Shown: positions 12,282 to 21,739, counted from the stretch's first letter. The stretch is 42,306 bases of DNA from Planctomycetota bacterium (GCA_027624335.1 JAQBWV010000025.1:1-42306); one strand, 5' to 3'. The notes: generated from the sequence alone by a model not told the origin. Translations and numbers: made by a program.

Positions 12282-12306
12282 CTGAGTTGTCCTTGTCACA
12301 AACTTG

Positions 12307-12379
12307 AACCACGAAAAACACTAAACACACGAAAACACGTCGCCTTGATCTTTTCGTGTATTTAGTGTTTTTCGTGGTT
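12307..12379. repeat. Long palindromic intergenic repeat, 29-bp arms
   Basis: Arms 12307-12335 and 12351-12379 are complementary over 29 bases with one mismatch, around a 15-base loop. The outer sequence is AACCACGAAAAACACTAAAC and its complement. It lies between the divergent sulfatase and DUF3604 genes, so it is not an ordinary terminator for either. A related palindrome with the same TTTCGTGGTT end is at 39653-39724. Confidence 0.92.
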
Positions 12380-12522
12380 GAGAATCCTTCGCCTGAAATT
12401 TCTTGAGCCAGCATCTTTGCGGCGGCAGGCTGCGTCGAACAAGTGAAACGGTCGCATTCGAAATCGGCGAGCGTCAGAATCTCGAAGTCGTCAACCAACT
12501 TCTTCGCCAGGGATGTCTCCTG

Positions 12523-14793
12523 ATGCTTGTTGCCAGTCTCGCTCCTCCGGCCAAACCCGAGCTTCATCACCACTTCAAGATGCCTCGCGACGAGCGACTT
12601 CGTAAGCACGGTCAGGGGACTCACACCGAGCTGGACCATCTGACTGTCAGCGAGCCGACGACTGTCGTCTTCGAATGGACCATCGGCGAGGACGTCGTTG
12701 AAACCGGAGGCGAACTGCTCGTCTGCTGGCGATGGCCGTTCGATTGGAGCGATCTCCAGACCGACGATCCTTCAGCCGACGGATTCATGAGCCTGAAGTT
12801 CGAACTCGCGTCACGAGACAGCAGCGACGTTGTGCTCAAGCCGGCTTACAACTGGTTCTCGGGGATCGAACCCTGGCACCACCAGATTCACGTGAAGGTC
12901 GATCAGGGTCAGCTTCGAAAGGGTGACCACATCAGACTGACCTGCGGCGACACATCGCAGGGCAGCGCTGGCTGGCGGGCTCCCACGTGCGTCGACTGGT
13001 CTGTCGAATTCCTCATGGCGATCGATCATCTCGGCGATTCGATCCGGCATCGGCTGGTGCAGCAACCATCGTTTTCGGTCATCGCCGGGCCGCCGGTTCG
13101 ACTGACGGCGATCGTTCATTCAGACACCGTCGTCGGTGAAGCGGCCGAAGTCATCGTCCGCGCGGAAGACTGCTGGGGGAACGCGACGGTGCTCAACGAC
13201 CTGCCTGTTCTGTCGCTCGCCCCGTCCGCCGAGGGCGCTTCAGCCAGCGACGTGGAGATCGTCCCGGTCGACGCCGAGCCGGTCCGCCCGTCATACCACT
13301 TTGACGTGACGTTCAGTCAGCCGGGTTCGTTCCGACTGACCGCGAAGACCGAAACGTTTGAAGCCGTCACGAATCCAGTCACCGTTCACGCAGAACAGCC
13401 GGCACTGGAACTCTTCTGGGGAGACATCCATTCGGGACAAACGGAAATCGGTTGCGGTTCCGGCAGCGTTGCCGAGTCGTACGCCTTTGGCCGCGACTGC
13501 GCCGGTCTGCAGTTCATCACACATCAGTCGAACGACCACTACGTCACGCTGAGCGACTGGGCTCACATCCGCAAAGTCACGGATGAATTCTACGAGCCCG
13601 GTAGTTATGTCCCGATCCTGGGATGCGAGTGGAGCCCGTTCACAAAGGACGGCGGCGATCGCAACGTTCTGTACGGATACGACGAAGCGAAACTGCGGCG
13701 CAGCGACCGCTTCTTCCGCGAGGACGTGCCCGACCCCGAACCGGATGTCCCGCGCGCTCCCGAGTTTCACGACGCGTTCCGCGATCTGGACGTCCTCGTG
13801 AATATCCACGTCGGAGGCCGCATGACGAACCTCGACTGGTACGAGCAGAAGATTGAAAAGCTCTGCGAAACACATTCGACGCACGGCACTGTCGAATGGT
13901 TCTTCATGGACGCGTTATCGCGAGGCTACAAGGTGGGACTTACTGCGGGAACCGATGGAGTGATGGGCCGTCCCGGCGCATGTCATCCTGGTCGGCGATT
14001 GATCCGAAACTTGCGCAACGGACTGACCGCCGTGTATGCGAAAGAACTCACCCGCGAATCCATCTGGGAAGCGTTACACGCTCGCCGGACGTACGCGACA
14101 ACGGGCGAGCGTATCCGACTGCTGTTCCAGGTCGACGGTGCCGACATGGGGTCAGAGATCACAACGACCAGTTCGCCAAAGATCAGCTTCAACATCGAAG
14201 GCACCCGGCCGATCGAACGAGTTGATCTGTTCCGCGGCGTCGAGATCATCGAATCCTGGACAGTGTCGCCACCAGCCTCGCAGGAAGACAACTCCACGCT
14301 GCTGCGAGTTCTCTGGGGCGGCACCGAGCACAAGGGGACGGCACGACTTCAACGAGTCGACTGGACGGGATCGCTCTCGATCACTGGCGGCAAGCTGGAA
14401 CTTCTCGGGCCGATCAATTTTCAGTCGTATGACGACGACGCGACGCTCATCGGCGATGACCGCATCGAGTGGTCCAATAAGTCAGCCGGTAACGCCGCCG
14501 GGATTCTCATCAGAGTTTTCGGCGGCAACTCGACGGAGCTTTCGTTCGAGTCTGGACCGACAACGTTCAGCGCTAAACTTAACGAAGTAATCAACGAAGA
14601 TCACCGAGTCGATGCTGGCGGGGTCGGTCGGTTTGCCCAGATCGGCTCGCCACCCAACGCTGCTGGCCCCACAAGTTTCCATCAGGCGACAACTGATGAA
14701 GAACCGGTCACCGGCGAATATCCCTACTGGATTCGCGTCACGCAGATCGACCAGTCGATCGGCTGGAGCAGCCCGGTTTACGTCACACGATAA
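12523..14793 (+). CDS. DUF3604 protein (PHP-like metallophosphoesterase fold)
   Basis: This protein of about 756 residues has an N-terminal beta-sandwich-like half and a central DUF3604 domain. The domain landmarks are LFWGDIHSGQTEIG with the D-x-H metal motif, GRDCAGLQFITHQSND, LVNIHVGGRMTNLDWYE and LTAGTDGVMGRPGACHPG, all typical of the PHP-like phosphoesterase fold. No signal peptide is visible, so it may act in the cytoplasm, unless the true start lies further upstream. The start is uncertain: the frame is open from 12403, and I prefer the ATG at 12523 because AGGGA lies 9 bases before it and the preceding 40 codons look unlike protein. Later starts (for example the Met of MPRDERLRKHG) are possible. 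It is divergent from the sulfatase across the long palindrome. The substrate is unknown. Confidence 0.85.
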   Translation: MLVASLAPPAKPELHHHFKMPRDERLRKHGQGTHTELDHLTVSEPTTVVFEWTIGEDVVETGGELLVCWRWPFDWSDLQTDDPSADGFMSLKFELASRDSSDVVLKPAYNWFSGIEPWHHQIHVKVDQGQLRKGDHIRLTCGDTSQGSAGWRAPTCVDWSVEFLMAIDHLGDSIRHRLVQQPSFSVIAGPPVRLTAIVHSDTVVGEAAEVIVRAEDCWGNATVLNDLPVLSLAPSAEGASASDVEIVPVDAEPVRPSYHFDVTFSQPGSFRLTAKTETFEAVTNPVTVHAEQPALELFWGDIHSGQTEIGCGSGSVAESYAFGRDCAGLQFITHQSNDHYVTLSDWAHIRKVTDEFYEPGSYVPILGCEWSPFTKDGGDRNVLYGYDEAKLRRSDRFFREDVPDPEPDVPRAPEFHDAFRDLDVLVNIHVGGRMTNLDWYEQKIEKLCETHSTHGTVEWFFMDALSRGYKVGLTAGTDGVMGRPGACHPGRRLIRNLRNGLTAVYAKELTRESIWEALHARRTYATTGERIRLLFQVDGADMGSEITTTSSPKISFNIEGTRPIERVDLFRGVEIIESWTVSPPASQEDNSTLLRVLWGGTEHKGTARLQRVDWTGSLSITGGKLELLGPINFQSYDDDATLIGDDRIEWSNKSAGNAAGILIRVFGGNSTELSFESGPTTFSAKLNEVINEDHRVDAGGVGRFAQIGSPPNAAGPTSFHQATTDEEPVTGEYPYWIRVTQIDQSIGWSSPVYVTR

Positions 14794-14826
14794 CCGTCTT
14801 TGAAAACGCGGAGAAACCGATTGCCG

Positions 14827-14902
14827 GTAGCCTGACGGCTACAGCTCGATGGCCCCCGGAGTTGTAGCTCGCGTCTATCAGCTGGAACGCGTTCCGGCTG
14901 AT
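14827..14902. terminator. Two hairpins between convergent genes
   Basis: GTAGCC-TGAC-GGCTAC (14827-14842) forms a 6-bp stem, and 14877-14902 is a 26-bp near-perfect palindrome centred on GGAACGCGTTCC with one mismatched pair. They lie between the ends of the DUF3604 gene and the MFS gene, which converge here. A bidirectional terminator is the likely role, although no T-tract follows. The first hairpin is of a type often repeated between planctomycete genes. Confidence 0.55.
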
Positions 14903-14936
14903 GTGTCTCACTTCACAACTCAGGTGCCACTGAACG

Positions 14937-16091
14937 TCAGCCGGTAGCGACCGTCTCGTTCCTCGCCCCGGTCGCGCTGCCTCTGGTGATATCCAGAAAC
15001 GGAAGCAGGCCGATTGAAAGGAGCGAGACGACGCACAGACCAAGAAAAGCCACTGCGTAGTCGTGTTCAGAAATGATTCGACCAGATACCCAGGTGGACC
15101 AGGACTCGCATCCGTTCGTCAGGCCCATGAAGGCGCTGAACTGAGTGGCCGCGACAACGGGATGAGTGATGTCCATAAACAAGGCGTAAGACGCCGCCGT
15201 AAACAGTCCGATCCCAAATGCTGCGATCCCCAGAAAGACCAGCAGAAATTGACCGCGGGCCTGCCCGAGTGTCATATCGCAGACGGCAAGCAGGGCTACT
15301 GATACGCAGATCAAAACCAGAGAAAGTGCCACAAAACGCCGCCGCCCAAATCGATCGGAAAGAACTCCGCCGGCCAGCGAACCGGTTACCATCAGGGCGA
15401 TCATCGGTAAGGCCGCGAACACACCGACTTCGGATTCGGTGAACCCGCGGTCGATAAGAAACGGTCCATAGATGGCTTCGAGAGCCTTGAATGCCGCTCC
15501 GCCGGTCAGGGCAAATGCAAGTCCGATCCATGTGTTCCGCTCACCCAGCGCTCTTCGAACTGACCTGCCGACGGTCTTCAGTCGACTGTCTGGATGAGTC
15601 GCGACGCTGGCGACCGCGTGATTCTGCAGGTCACTTGACATGAAGAGCACCAGCAGCATCGAGAACGTTGTCACGCTGATCAGCAGCCCGACGACTCCCA
15701 CATTACCGACATGAGGAGCGATCACCAAAGCCCCGCCTCCCAGCATCGCTCGCCCCAGCAGCATGCCGGTCTGCATCCAGCCGTTGATCTCACCACGTTC
15801 GGTTGGTGCGGTCACCGAAATGCACAGTGCGTCAATGGCCACGTCCTGAGTCGCCGCCGCGAAAGCGTGAGCGATCAGAAATATTGCGAGCATCTTGAAG
15901 TCAGACACGGGGTCAAAGACGAGCAATGACAGCAGCGTCAGGCCCATCAGCGACTGTGCGGTGACGATCCAGCTTTTCAACGACCAGCGAGGATTCTGCA
16001 ACAGATCGATTAACGGAGCCCAGGCAAACTTGAACGTCCAGGGCAGAACCAGCACTGCCGTCAGCCAGGTGATCTGCCCGGCAACGATCAC
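14937..16091 (-). CDS. MFS transporter (AmpG-like), missing its first helix
   Basis: This 384-residue membrane protein is a major facilitator with about eleven hydrophobic segments. It resembles AmpG-type permeases: [16 protein letters not shown] at residues 17-32, [16 protein letters not shown] around 75, and a mid-protein repeat [17 protein letters not shown]. In complete relatives roughly 45-55 residues with transmembrane helix 1 come before the LPWxxKFxWAPLID segment; here only 16 residues do. The frame opens with a GTG at 16091 directly after an in-frame TGA, and no usable N-terminus is visible upstream before the oppositely oriented gene at 16116. It is therefore probably a 5'-truncated gene. 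If functional it would move a small solute or peptide-sugar; the cargo is unknown. Confidence 0.78.
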   Translation of the reverse strand: MIVAGQITWLTAVLVLPWTFKFAWAPLIDLLQNPRWSLKSWIVTAQSLMGLTLLSLLVFDPVSDFKMLAIFLIAHAFAAATQDVAIDALCISVTAPTERGEINGWMQTGMLLGRAMLGGGALVIAPHVGNVGVVGLLISVTTFSMLLVLFMSSDLQNHAVASVATHPDSRLKTVGRSVRRALGERNTWIGLAFALTGGAAFKALEAIYGPFLIDRGFTESEVGVFAALPMIALMVTGSLAGGVLSDRFGRRRFVALSLVLICVSVALLAVCDMTLGQARGQFLLVFLGIAAFGIGLFTAASYALFMDITHPVVAATQFSAFMGLTNGCESWSTWVSGRIISEHDYAVAFLGLCVVSLLSIGLLPFLDITRGSATGARNETVATG

Positions 16092-16115
16092 TCAACAGAA
16101 TTCGAGTCAATCACA

Positions 16116-17674
16116 ATGCCAGAACTGGACCTTCAGGAATACGAATGGAACGTGGAAGTCAGGCAGCTGAGGATCGAAGACTTTGACGCCCTGCTGGAAA
16201 TGCAGGCCCGTTGTTTTCCCGGTATGTTGTCGTGGGAGCGTGATCAGATTGAAAGCCAGCTGGCGATTTTCCCGGAAGGGCAGATCGTCATCGAAATCGA
16301 CGGCAAGCTGGCGGCATCGTCCAGCAGCCTGATGCTGCAATATGAGTCCGGAATTGCCTGGCATGACTGGAAGAAAATCGCCGACGGCGGCTTCATCCGA
16401 AATCACAATAAGAATGGCGACACGCTGTACGGCATCGAGATAATGGTCGATGCCGAATACCGCGGCATGAACTGGCCCGCCGACTTTACGACGCCCGCAA
16501 GCAGCTTTGCCGCGAGCGCAATATCGACCGCATCATCGTCGGTGGTCGGATCCCAGGCTACGGTAAACATAAGGACAATATGTCTGCCAGCGAGTACGTT
16601 GAGCAGGTTATTCAAAAGGCACTGCATGATCCGGTGCTGACTGCACAGATTTCGAATGGCTTCGCGCTCCAGGGGCTGATTCCAGACTACTTCCCCAGCG
16701 ATGAGGATTCGCGAGGCTATGCGACATTCCTTGAATGGCGGAATCTTGATTATCACCCCAAGGCGAAACGTCGGCACCACCAGCCTGTAGAAACGACGCG
16801 TCTGGCGGTCGTGCAGTATCAGATGCGGCGGGTTTCCAGCTTCGACGAGTTCGCTCAGAACTGTGAGTTTTTTGTCGACGTCGCCTCGGACTATGCGTGC
16901 GACTTTGTGATGTTCCCTGAACTGTTCACGACACAGCTGCTGTCCTGTGTTGAACCAACCCGACCTGGACTCGCAGCCAGACGCCTGGCCGAGTTCACGC
17001 CCCAATACCTTGAGTTCTTCGCCGAGTGCGCAGTCAAGTACAACGTGAATCTGATTGCTGGCTCACACTTCGTCGTCGAGGATGGAACGCTCTACAACGT
17101 TGCCTTCTGCTTCGGTCGGGACGGGTCGATCCACAAGCAATACAAACTGCATATTACTCCCAGTGAAAGAAAATGGTGGGGCGTCAGCCCCGGCGACAAG
17201 GTCAACGTATTTGACACCGACGCCGGTCGAGTGGCGATGCTGATCTGTTACGACATCGAATTTCCCGAATTGGTCCGCATCGCTTCCGCCAAAGGGGCAC
17301 AGATCATCTTCGTGCCATTCAACACGGACAGTGTCGAAGCCTATCTCCGAATTCGCCATTGCGCTCAGGCACGGTGCATCGAAAACCAGATCTATGTGGC
17401 CATCTCTGGATGTACCGGCAATCTGCCGTCTGTTGAGAACGCCGACATCCATTACGCCCAGTCCGCAATCCTGACACCTTCTGATGTCGGTTTCGCTCCA
17501 GGCGCAGTCGGTGCCGAATGCAATCCGAACATCGAAACCGTCGTGATGGACGACGTCGACCTGGAACTTCTTCGACGACACCGCCAATCCGGCAGCGTCC
17601 AGAACTGGAATGACCGGCGCACCGATATGTACCATGTCAACTGGATGGAAGATGGTGACTCGCACAAAGTGTGA
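16116..17674 (+). pseudogene. GNAT acetyltransferase - carbon-nitrogen hydrolase fusion gene, frameshifted
   Basis: The first frame (from ATG 16116) encodes a GNAT N-acetyltransferase start ([33 protein letters not shown]). From about 16472 the family sequence continues one frame away ([20 protein letters not shown], then [11 protein letters not shown]) and runs without a break into a nitrilase-fold amidohydrolase. Counted from the in-frame Met at 16580, that domain has a triad of E114 (FPELF), K189 (HKQYKLHI) and C223 ([12 protein letters not shown]). This is the known two-domain fusion, normally one polypeptide of about 520 residues. A single missing base in ATGAACTGG (16467-16475) explains the shift. 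It may be a real lesion or a base-calling error. The hydrolase half could still be made from the Met at 16580. The gene abuts the truncated MFS gene, separated by 24 bp. Confidence 0.88.
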
Positions 17675-17890
17675 TGGTGTTGAAGTGCGACTGAATTTCG
17701 GTGAGAGCGTACTCGGCCACAGGAGTCGAACTTCTCACATGGTTTACTCCTTCGAATTGCGCCCCGTTTTTGCCGCCCCGCATTTTCATCCGCAGTCGCC
17801 AGCGAGTACCGTCTATTTGATTTTCTCAAGCCACGTCCGGCGACTTCCTTAGCTGTCGCGCACCTGAGCAGCACGTCAAATGGAGACATC

Positions 17891-19204
17891 ATGGAAAACG
17901 GTCGGCGAGCGTTTCTGAAACAAGCAGGCGTCACGATGGTTGCAGCGACCGTCACGACGGCAGGCACCGTTCACGCTGCGGCGGCAAATCAAATTCGCGT
18001 GGGCGTCATCGGTCCGGGCGGCATGGGCATGAACCATGTACGGAATCTCGTGAAGCGGGACGACGTTCAGATTGTCTCCGTTTGCGACGTGGATAAATCC
18101 CGATTGGCGGCGGCAGCGGCACACGTTGAGTCAGAAACCGGAAAGCGTCCAACGGCCTCCGGAGATATGCGGACGTTGCTGGATGACCCGTCGATCGAGG
18201 CGGTGTTCATCGCGACACCGGACCATTGGCACGCTCCGGCAGCGATCCTGGCACTCGACGCTGGCAAGCATGTGTATGTCGAAAAACCGTGCTGCCACAA
18301 CGTGCGTGAAGGCCGGTTGATGGCCGATGCCGTGAAACGTTCGGGCAAGGTGCTGCAGGTGGGAACCCAAAGCCGCAGCACTGCATGTGTGGCGGACGGA
18401 ATCAACCGGGTTCTAAGTGGCGAGATTGGCGACGTGCTGGTCGCAAAGGCCTGGAACAGCCAGCGACGAGGAACGATCGGACACTCGGAGCCGGCAGAAC
18501 CGCCCGCTCACCTGGATTTCGATTCCTGGACCGGGCCGGCACCAACGGTGCCCTATCGCAAGAACCTGTTGCACGGCGTCTGGCGCTGGTGGCACGCCTT
18601 TGGCTGCGGCGACATCGGCAACGACGGCGTGCATGATATTGATGTCGCACTATGGGGACTCGGTGTGTCAACTCATCCGAACAAAGTTGCCTGTTTCGGC
18701 GGCAAGTATTTCTTCGAGGATGACCAGCAGTTTCCCGATACGCAGTACGCTCAGTTTGAGTATTCACCGGATGGTCCGATCGGCGAGCGAAAGCAGCTCA
18801 TTTTCGAGCAGAGAATCTGGACGAGGTACACTCAGGACGGCTACGAAAACGGAGCGGCGTTTTACGGCACCAAAGGGATGCTGATCATGGGCCATACGGT
18901 TGGTTGGCGGTTGTACGGAGAAAGGAACAAGCTGGTTGCCGAGCAAACGGGCCAGGCGGATCTGGTCGCTCATCACACGAACTTCTTCGACAGCATTCGA
19001 GGCACGTCGAAACCCAATGCCAGCATCGAAGTTGGCCAGCGAGCGGCAGCAATCGTACATCTGGCGAATATCGCGGCTCGGACCCAGCGCGTGTTGAATT
19101 TCGACCCGATCAAGGAGCGAATCCTCAACGACGAGCAGGCAGACGCGATGTTGCGCCGCGAATATCGCCACCACTGGGCGACTCCGCACGACGGCGTGAT
19201 CTAG
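17891..19204 (+). CDS. Gfo/Idh/MocA family oxidoreductase, Tat-exported
   Basis: This 437-residue protein has a twin-arginine signal (RRAFLKQAG at residue 5, then an Ala/Thr-rich hydrophobic stretch ending around VHAAAAN). The Rossmann fold follows at once: IRVGVIGPGGMGMNHVRN binds NAD(P), VCDVDKS ends the second strand, and FIATPDHWHAPAAILALDAG and HVYVEKPCCHNVREG carry the catalytic-type Lys of the EKP motif. The C-terminal half is the substrate domain (GDIGNDGVHDIDVALWGLG). Enzymes of this family oxidise or reduce sugars and sugar derivatives, and exported members are typical of planctomycetes. GGAG lies 5 bases before the ATG at 17891. The substrate is unknown. The next gene on the strand is a DUF1501 gene, 241 bp away. 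Confidence 0.93.
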   Translation: MENGRRAFLKQAGVTMVAATVTTAGTVHAAAANQIRVGVIGPGGMGMNHVRNLVKRDDVQIVSVCDVDKSRLAAAAAHVESETGKRPTASGDMRTLLDDPSIEAVFIATPDHWHAPAAILALDAGKHVYVEKPCCHNVREGRLMADAVKRSGKVLQVGTQSRSTACVADGINRVLSGEIGDVLVAKAWNSQRRGTIGHSEPAEPPAHLDFDSWTGPAPTVPYRKNLLHGVWRWWHAFGCGDIGNDGVHDIDVALWGLGVSTHPNKVACFGGKYFFEDDQQFPDTQYAQFEYSPDGPIGERKQLIFEQRIWTRYTQDGYENGAAFYGTKGMLIMGHTVGWRLYGERNKLVAEQTGQADLVAHHTNFFDSIRGTSKPNASIEVGQRAAAIVHLANIAARTQRVLNFDPIKERILNDEQADAMLRREYRHHWATPHDGVI

Positions 19205-19278
19205 CAATGGGCTCGAAAGAACATCTATGCAGAGACTTTGCGTTGCTCTGCGGCTTTACGCTATATCGACGGTCGAGA

Positions 19279-19309
19279 TCCGGACTGTCATGATGGAAGT
19301 CAGTCCGGA
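19279..19309 (+). terminator. Candidate hairpin after the Gfo/Idh/MocA gene
   Basis: TCCGGACTG (19279-19287) pairs perfectly with CAGTCCGGA (19301-19309) across a 13-base loop, 75 bp downstream of the oxidoreductase stop. There is no T-tract, so it may be a weak terminator or an operator upstream of the DUF1501 gene. Confidence 0.45.
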
Positions 19310-19445
19310 CACGTGTACTATGGAGCCGGAAGTTGTTTGAGTTACGAATGGCCGCAGAGAGTAGGGCCCGTTTCTGATGACCTGTGGGAACCGGCCCTGA
19401 GACAATCCGGGAACTTGTTGCTTCCCAGTTTCTAAGGATCGAACG

Positions 19446-20738
19446 ATGGCTGGCATTACGAAGAATGCAATCTCCCGACGTGGCCTTTTGCAGGCTGGAG
19501 TACTGGGGGCGACAGGTCTAACTCTGGTCGATGCTCTGCGCCTGGCGCATGGTGAATCCAACGGCAAATCGACGGCGGATGCGGTTCTGTTTCTGAATCT
19601 GGCCGGCGGTCCAGCGCATCTCGACACGCTGGATATGAAGGAGAATCTGCCGGAAGAAACTCGCAGCGAGTTCCAGGCCATCCAGTCCAGGCTGCCAGGA
19701 CTTTCAGTCTGCGAACATCTTCCGAAGATCGCTGCCGCCGCAGACCAGTTCACGTTGATTCGCGGAATCAGCCACACGACGGGCGATCATCCACAAGGCC
19801 AGGCCTACATTGCCGCCGGTAATCGTCCGAACCCGGCGGTGAAGTATCCATCGTACGGATCGGTCATCATGAACGAGTTGCCCGGTGATCCTGATCTGCC
19901 GCCGTATGTCGCGATCCCGGAGACCGAGTGGTCAGCTGGCTACATGGGTGATGCATTCTCTCCGTTCAAAACGAATGCCATCCCGAAGCCGGGCGAGCCG
20001 TTTTCAGTGAGAGGCATCTCGCTCGCGCAGGGCGTTACGCTCGACAAGGTCGATCGTCGCGAGAAGCTGCTGAAGGATCTCGATACCCGACTTCGCGAAG
20101 TCGACACCAATAGTCAGCTGCTCGAAGCGCTCGACACATTTGGCCAGCAGGCCTACAGCATGATCACGTCAGAGCGAACGCAGAAAGCATTTGACGTGAG
20201 CCTTGAACCGGACAGTATTCGTAAACTGTTCGCCCCGGACGAAGTCAGCCAGAGCCTGTTGCTGGGGACACGTCTCATTGAGTCCGGCGTACGTTTCGTG
20301 ACCATCACCAGTCAGGGCTGGGACACACACCTGGACAACTTCGTTGGTCACAAACGTCTGATGCCGCCGCTGGATGCTGGCTTCACGGCCGTTCTTACAG
20401 CGCTGCGAGAGAAAGGTCTGCTCGATCGAACTCTGGTGATCGCGATGGGTGAATTCGGTCGAACTCCGAAAATCAATCAGAACGTCGGGCGAGACCATTA
20501 CCCACGAGCGAACTGGTGCATGATGGCGGGAGGCGGCGTGAAGCCCGGGCAGCTTATCGGAGCGACTGACGGGAAAGGTGAAGGTCCGACAGCCGACACG
20601 GACATTCATCCGGACGACCTGGGAGCTTCAATTTTCAAGGCGTTGGGCATCGACCATCACAAAGAGTACTACACCAGAACCGGTCGCCCCGTCAGCCTGA
20701 TTCCGAATGGCCGCGTGATGACGGAACTCTTCGGATAA
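19446..20738 (+). CDS. DUF1501 protein, Tat-exported (second copy)
   Basis: This 430-residue DUF1501 protein has a twin-arginine signal (SRRGLLQAG, then GVLGATGLTLVDALRLA). Landmarks of the fold are LNLAGGPAHLDTLDMK, IRGISHTTGDHPQGQAYIAAG, TSQGWDTHLDNF, AMGEFGRTPKIN and GRDHYPRANWCMMAGGGVKPG, matching the family more closely than the first copy does around the HxxG metal region. AAGGA stands about 8 bases before the ATG. Unlike the first copy it is not preceded by a PSD1 gene; the nearest upstream gene is the exported Gfo/Idh/MocA oxidoreductase. Its reaction is unknown; a place in exported carbohydrate metabolism is inferred. It converges with the phosphatase-like gene, with 31 bp between stops. 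Confidence 0.92.
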   Translation: MAGITKNAISRRGLLQAGVLGATGLTLVDALRLAHGESNGKSTADAVLFLNLAGGPAHLDTLDMKENLPEETRSEFQAIQSRLPGLSVCEHLPKIAAAADQFTLIRGISHTTGDHPQGQAYIAAGNRPNPAVKYPSYGSVIMNELPGDPDLPPYVAIPETEWSAGYMGDAFSPFKTNAIPKPGEPFSVRGISLAQGVTLDKVDRREKLLKDLDTRLREVDTNSQLLEALDTFGQQAYSMITSERTQKAFDVSLEPDSIRKLFAPDEVSQSLLLGTRLIESGVRFVTITSQGWDTHLDNFVGHKRLMPPLDAGFTAVLTALREKGLLDRTLVIAMGEFGRTPKINQNVGRDHYPRANWCMMAGGGVKPGQLIGATDGKGEGPTADTDIHPDDLGASIFKALGIDHHKEYYTRTGRPVSLIPNGRVMTELFG

Positions 20739-20769
20739 TCCAGTTGATCGTCGCCATGCCGGGCAGCGA

Positions 20770-21369
20770 CTATTTGGCAGGTTGTTTGTTCCGAGCCTTG
20801 GCTTTCGCCTGTTCGATGTACAGCTTTGCCTTCGCTTCGTAAGGAGGAGCTTTGAGTCCTACTTCCTTTGCTTCTTTGAGGGCTTTGTCGTAGTCGACCT
20901 TGTCAGTGAGGACTCGGTGGACAAGCCAGACGGCTCCAACACGGTTTGCTGATGCGCAGTGCAACAGGACCGGCTGCTTCTTTTTATCACCAAGAATCTT
21001 CAGCGACTTCTCGAAGATTTCATCCTTGAGCGTCTCCGGAGCCATGAACGGCAGGTGGTGATATTCGATGTCGAGTCCTTTCAGAACGCTTCTCTCGTCG
21101 AATCGCAGTTCAGCGTCGGTGCGAAGGTTGATCACCGTCTTAATGCCGTCCTTCCTGGCGATCGCGAAATCTTCGACCGATGGCTGACCGGCCAGGTAGA
21201 TGTCTCCCAGCCGATGGACGTTGTACGTGCTGCCGAGTTCGCAGGCTTCAAGTTTCAGCTCCTTTTTGACCTGAGGTTCGGTCTTCGAGTCTTCCGCCTT
21301 TGTTCTCTCCGAAGCACATAGCAGAGTCAGACAGAAGGCGATTCGGGCCAGGCGTAATGTTGCAGTCAT
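20770..21369 (-). CDS. Secreted dual-specificity-phosphatase-like protein (DUF442/BLH type)
   Basis: This 199-residue protein has a signal peptide (TLRLARIAFCLTLLCAS) and a single domain of the tyrosine-phosphatase superfamily. GDIYLAGQPSVEDFAIARKD and GIKTVINLRTDAE are the opening strands, and HCASANRVG holds the P-loop Cys138 and Arg143. The spacing is C-x4-R as in DUF442/BLH proteins, not the usual C-x5-R. The C-terminus is Lys/Ala-rich and helical. GGAG lies 8 bases before the ATG at 21369. It is exported, so protein dephosphorylation in the cytoplasm is unlikely; a small-molecule or periplasmic role is more plausible. It is divergent from the membrane kinase gene, which may share the 370-bp promoter region; whether the two act together is only a guess. 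Confidence 0.8.
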   Translation of the reverse strand: MTATLRLARIAFCLTLLCASERTKAEDSKTEPQVKKELKLEACELGSTYNVHRLGDIYLAGQPSVEDFAIARKDGIKTVINLRTDAELRFDERSVLKGLDIEYHHLPFMAPETLKDEIFEKSLKILGDKKKQPVLLHCASANRVGAVWLVHRVLTDKVDYDKALKEAKEVGLKAPPYEAKAKLYIEQAKAKARNKQPAK

Positions 21370-21739
21370 GAAGAATCTCCGGGGAATGAGTGGTGGAGTT
21401 TGAGATTCGGGGTTGTGAATCCCTCAGGTAACGTTGTTATCAACGATCATGAGGATAACTCGCGACGTTGCGGAAGCACATCGTCTGCTGGATGCAGGAG
21501 ACTCTGATAACGGGCAAAGCTGAGCGACTGCGGCGAAATGGCGTCACCGGCGTTGAGAATTCTCAGCGGAATTGTGAGGAGCGATCCGCGGGAGTGTTTT
21601 ACGGTTGAGTAATTCAGCACGCGGGTACAATGCCTGCCGGGCCGAACCTGTAACTTTTGTTGTACATTATTCGCAATTGAACGCTGGCTGGAGTCAGGTC
21701 AGTCAGCGTTCCTATGAGCTGAGCCCGGCTGGAGAAGCT
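21370..21739. promoter_or_regulatory. Divergent promoter region of the phosphatase-like and kinase genes
   Basis: This 370-bp gap holds no supportable gene. A loose sigma-70-type match, TTGAGT at 21605-21610 and TACAAT at 21626-21631 with a short 15-base spacer, stands about 110 bp before the kinase start. The open frame of the kinase extends back through it to 21605, but the first 45 codons do not look like the family. Confidence 0.3.

Noticed and set aside
13623..13884. Arg-rich open frames on both strands
   Set aside because: They lie inside the DUF3604 coding sequence and read as Arg/Ser-rich text typical of wrong frames in GC-rich genes.
16467..16475. Programmed -1 frameshifting in the GNAT-nitrilase gene
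   Set aside because: No X-XXY-YYZ slippery heptamer or downstream structure is evident; a one-base deletion or sequence error is simpler.
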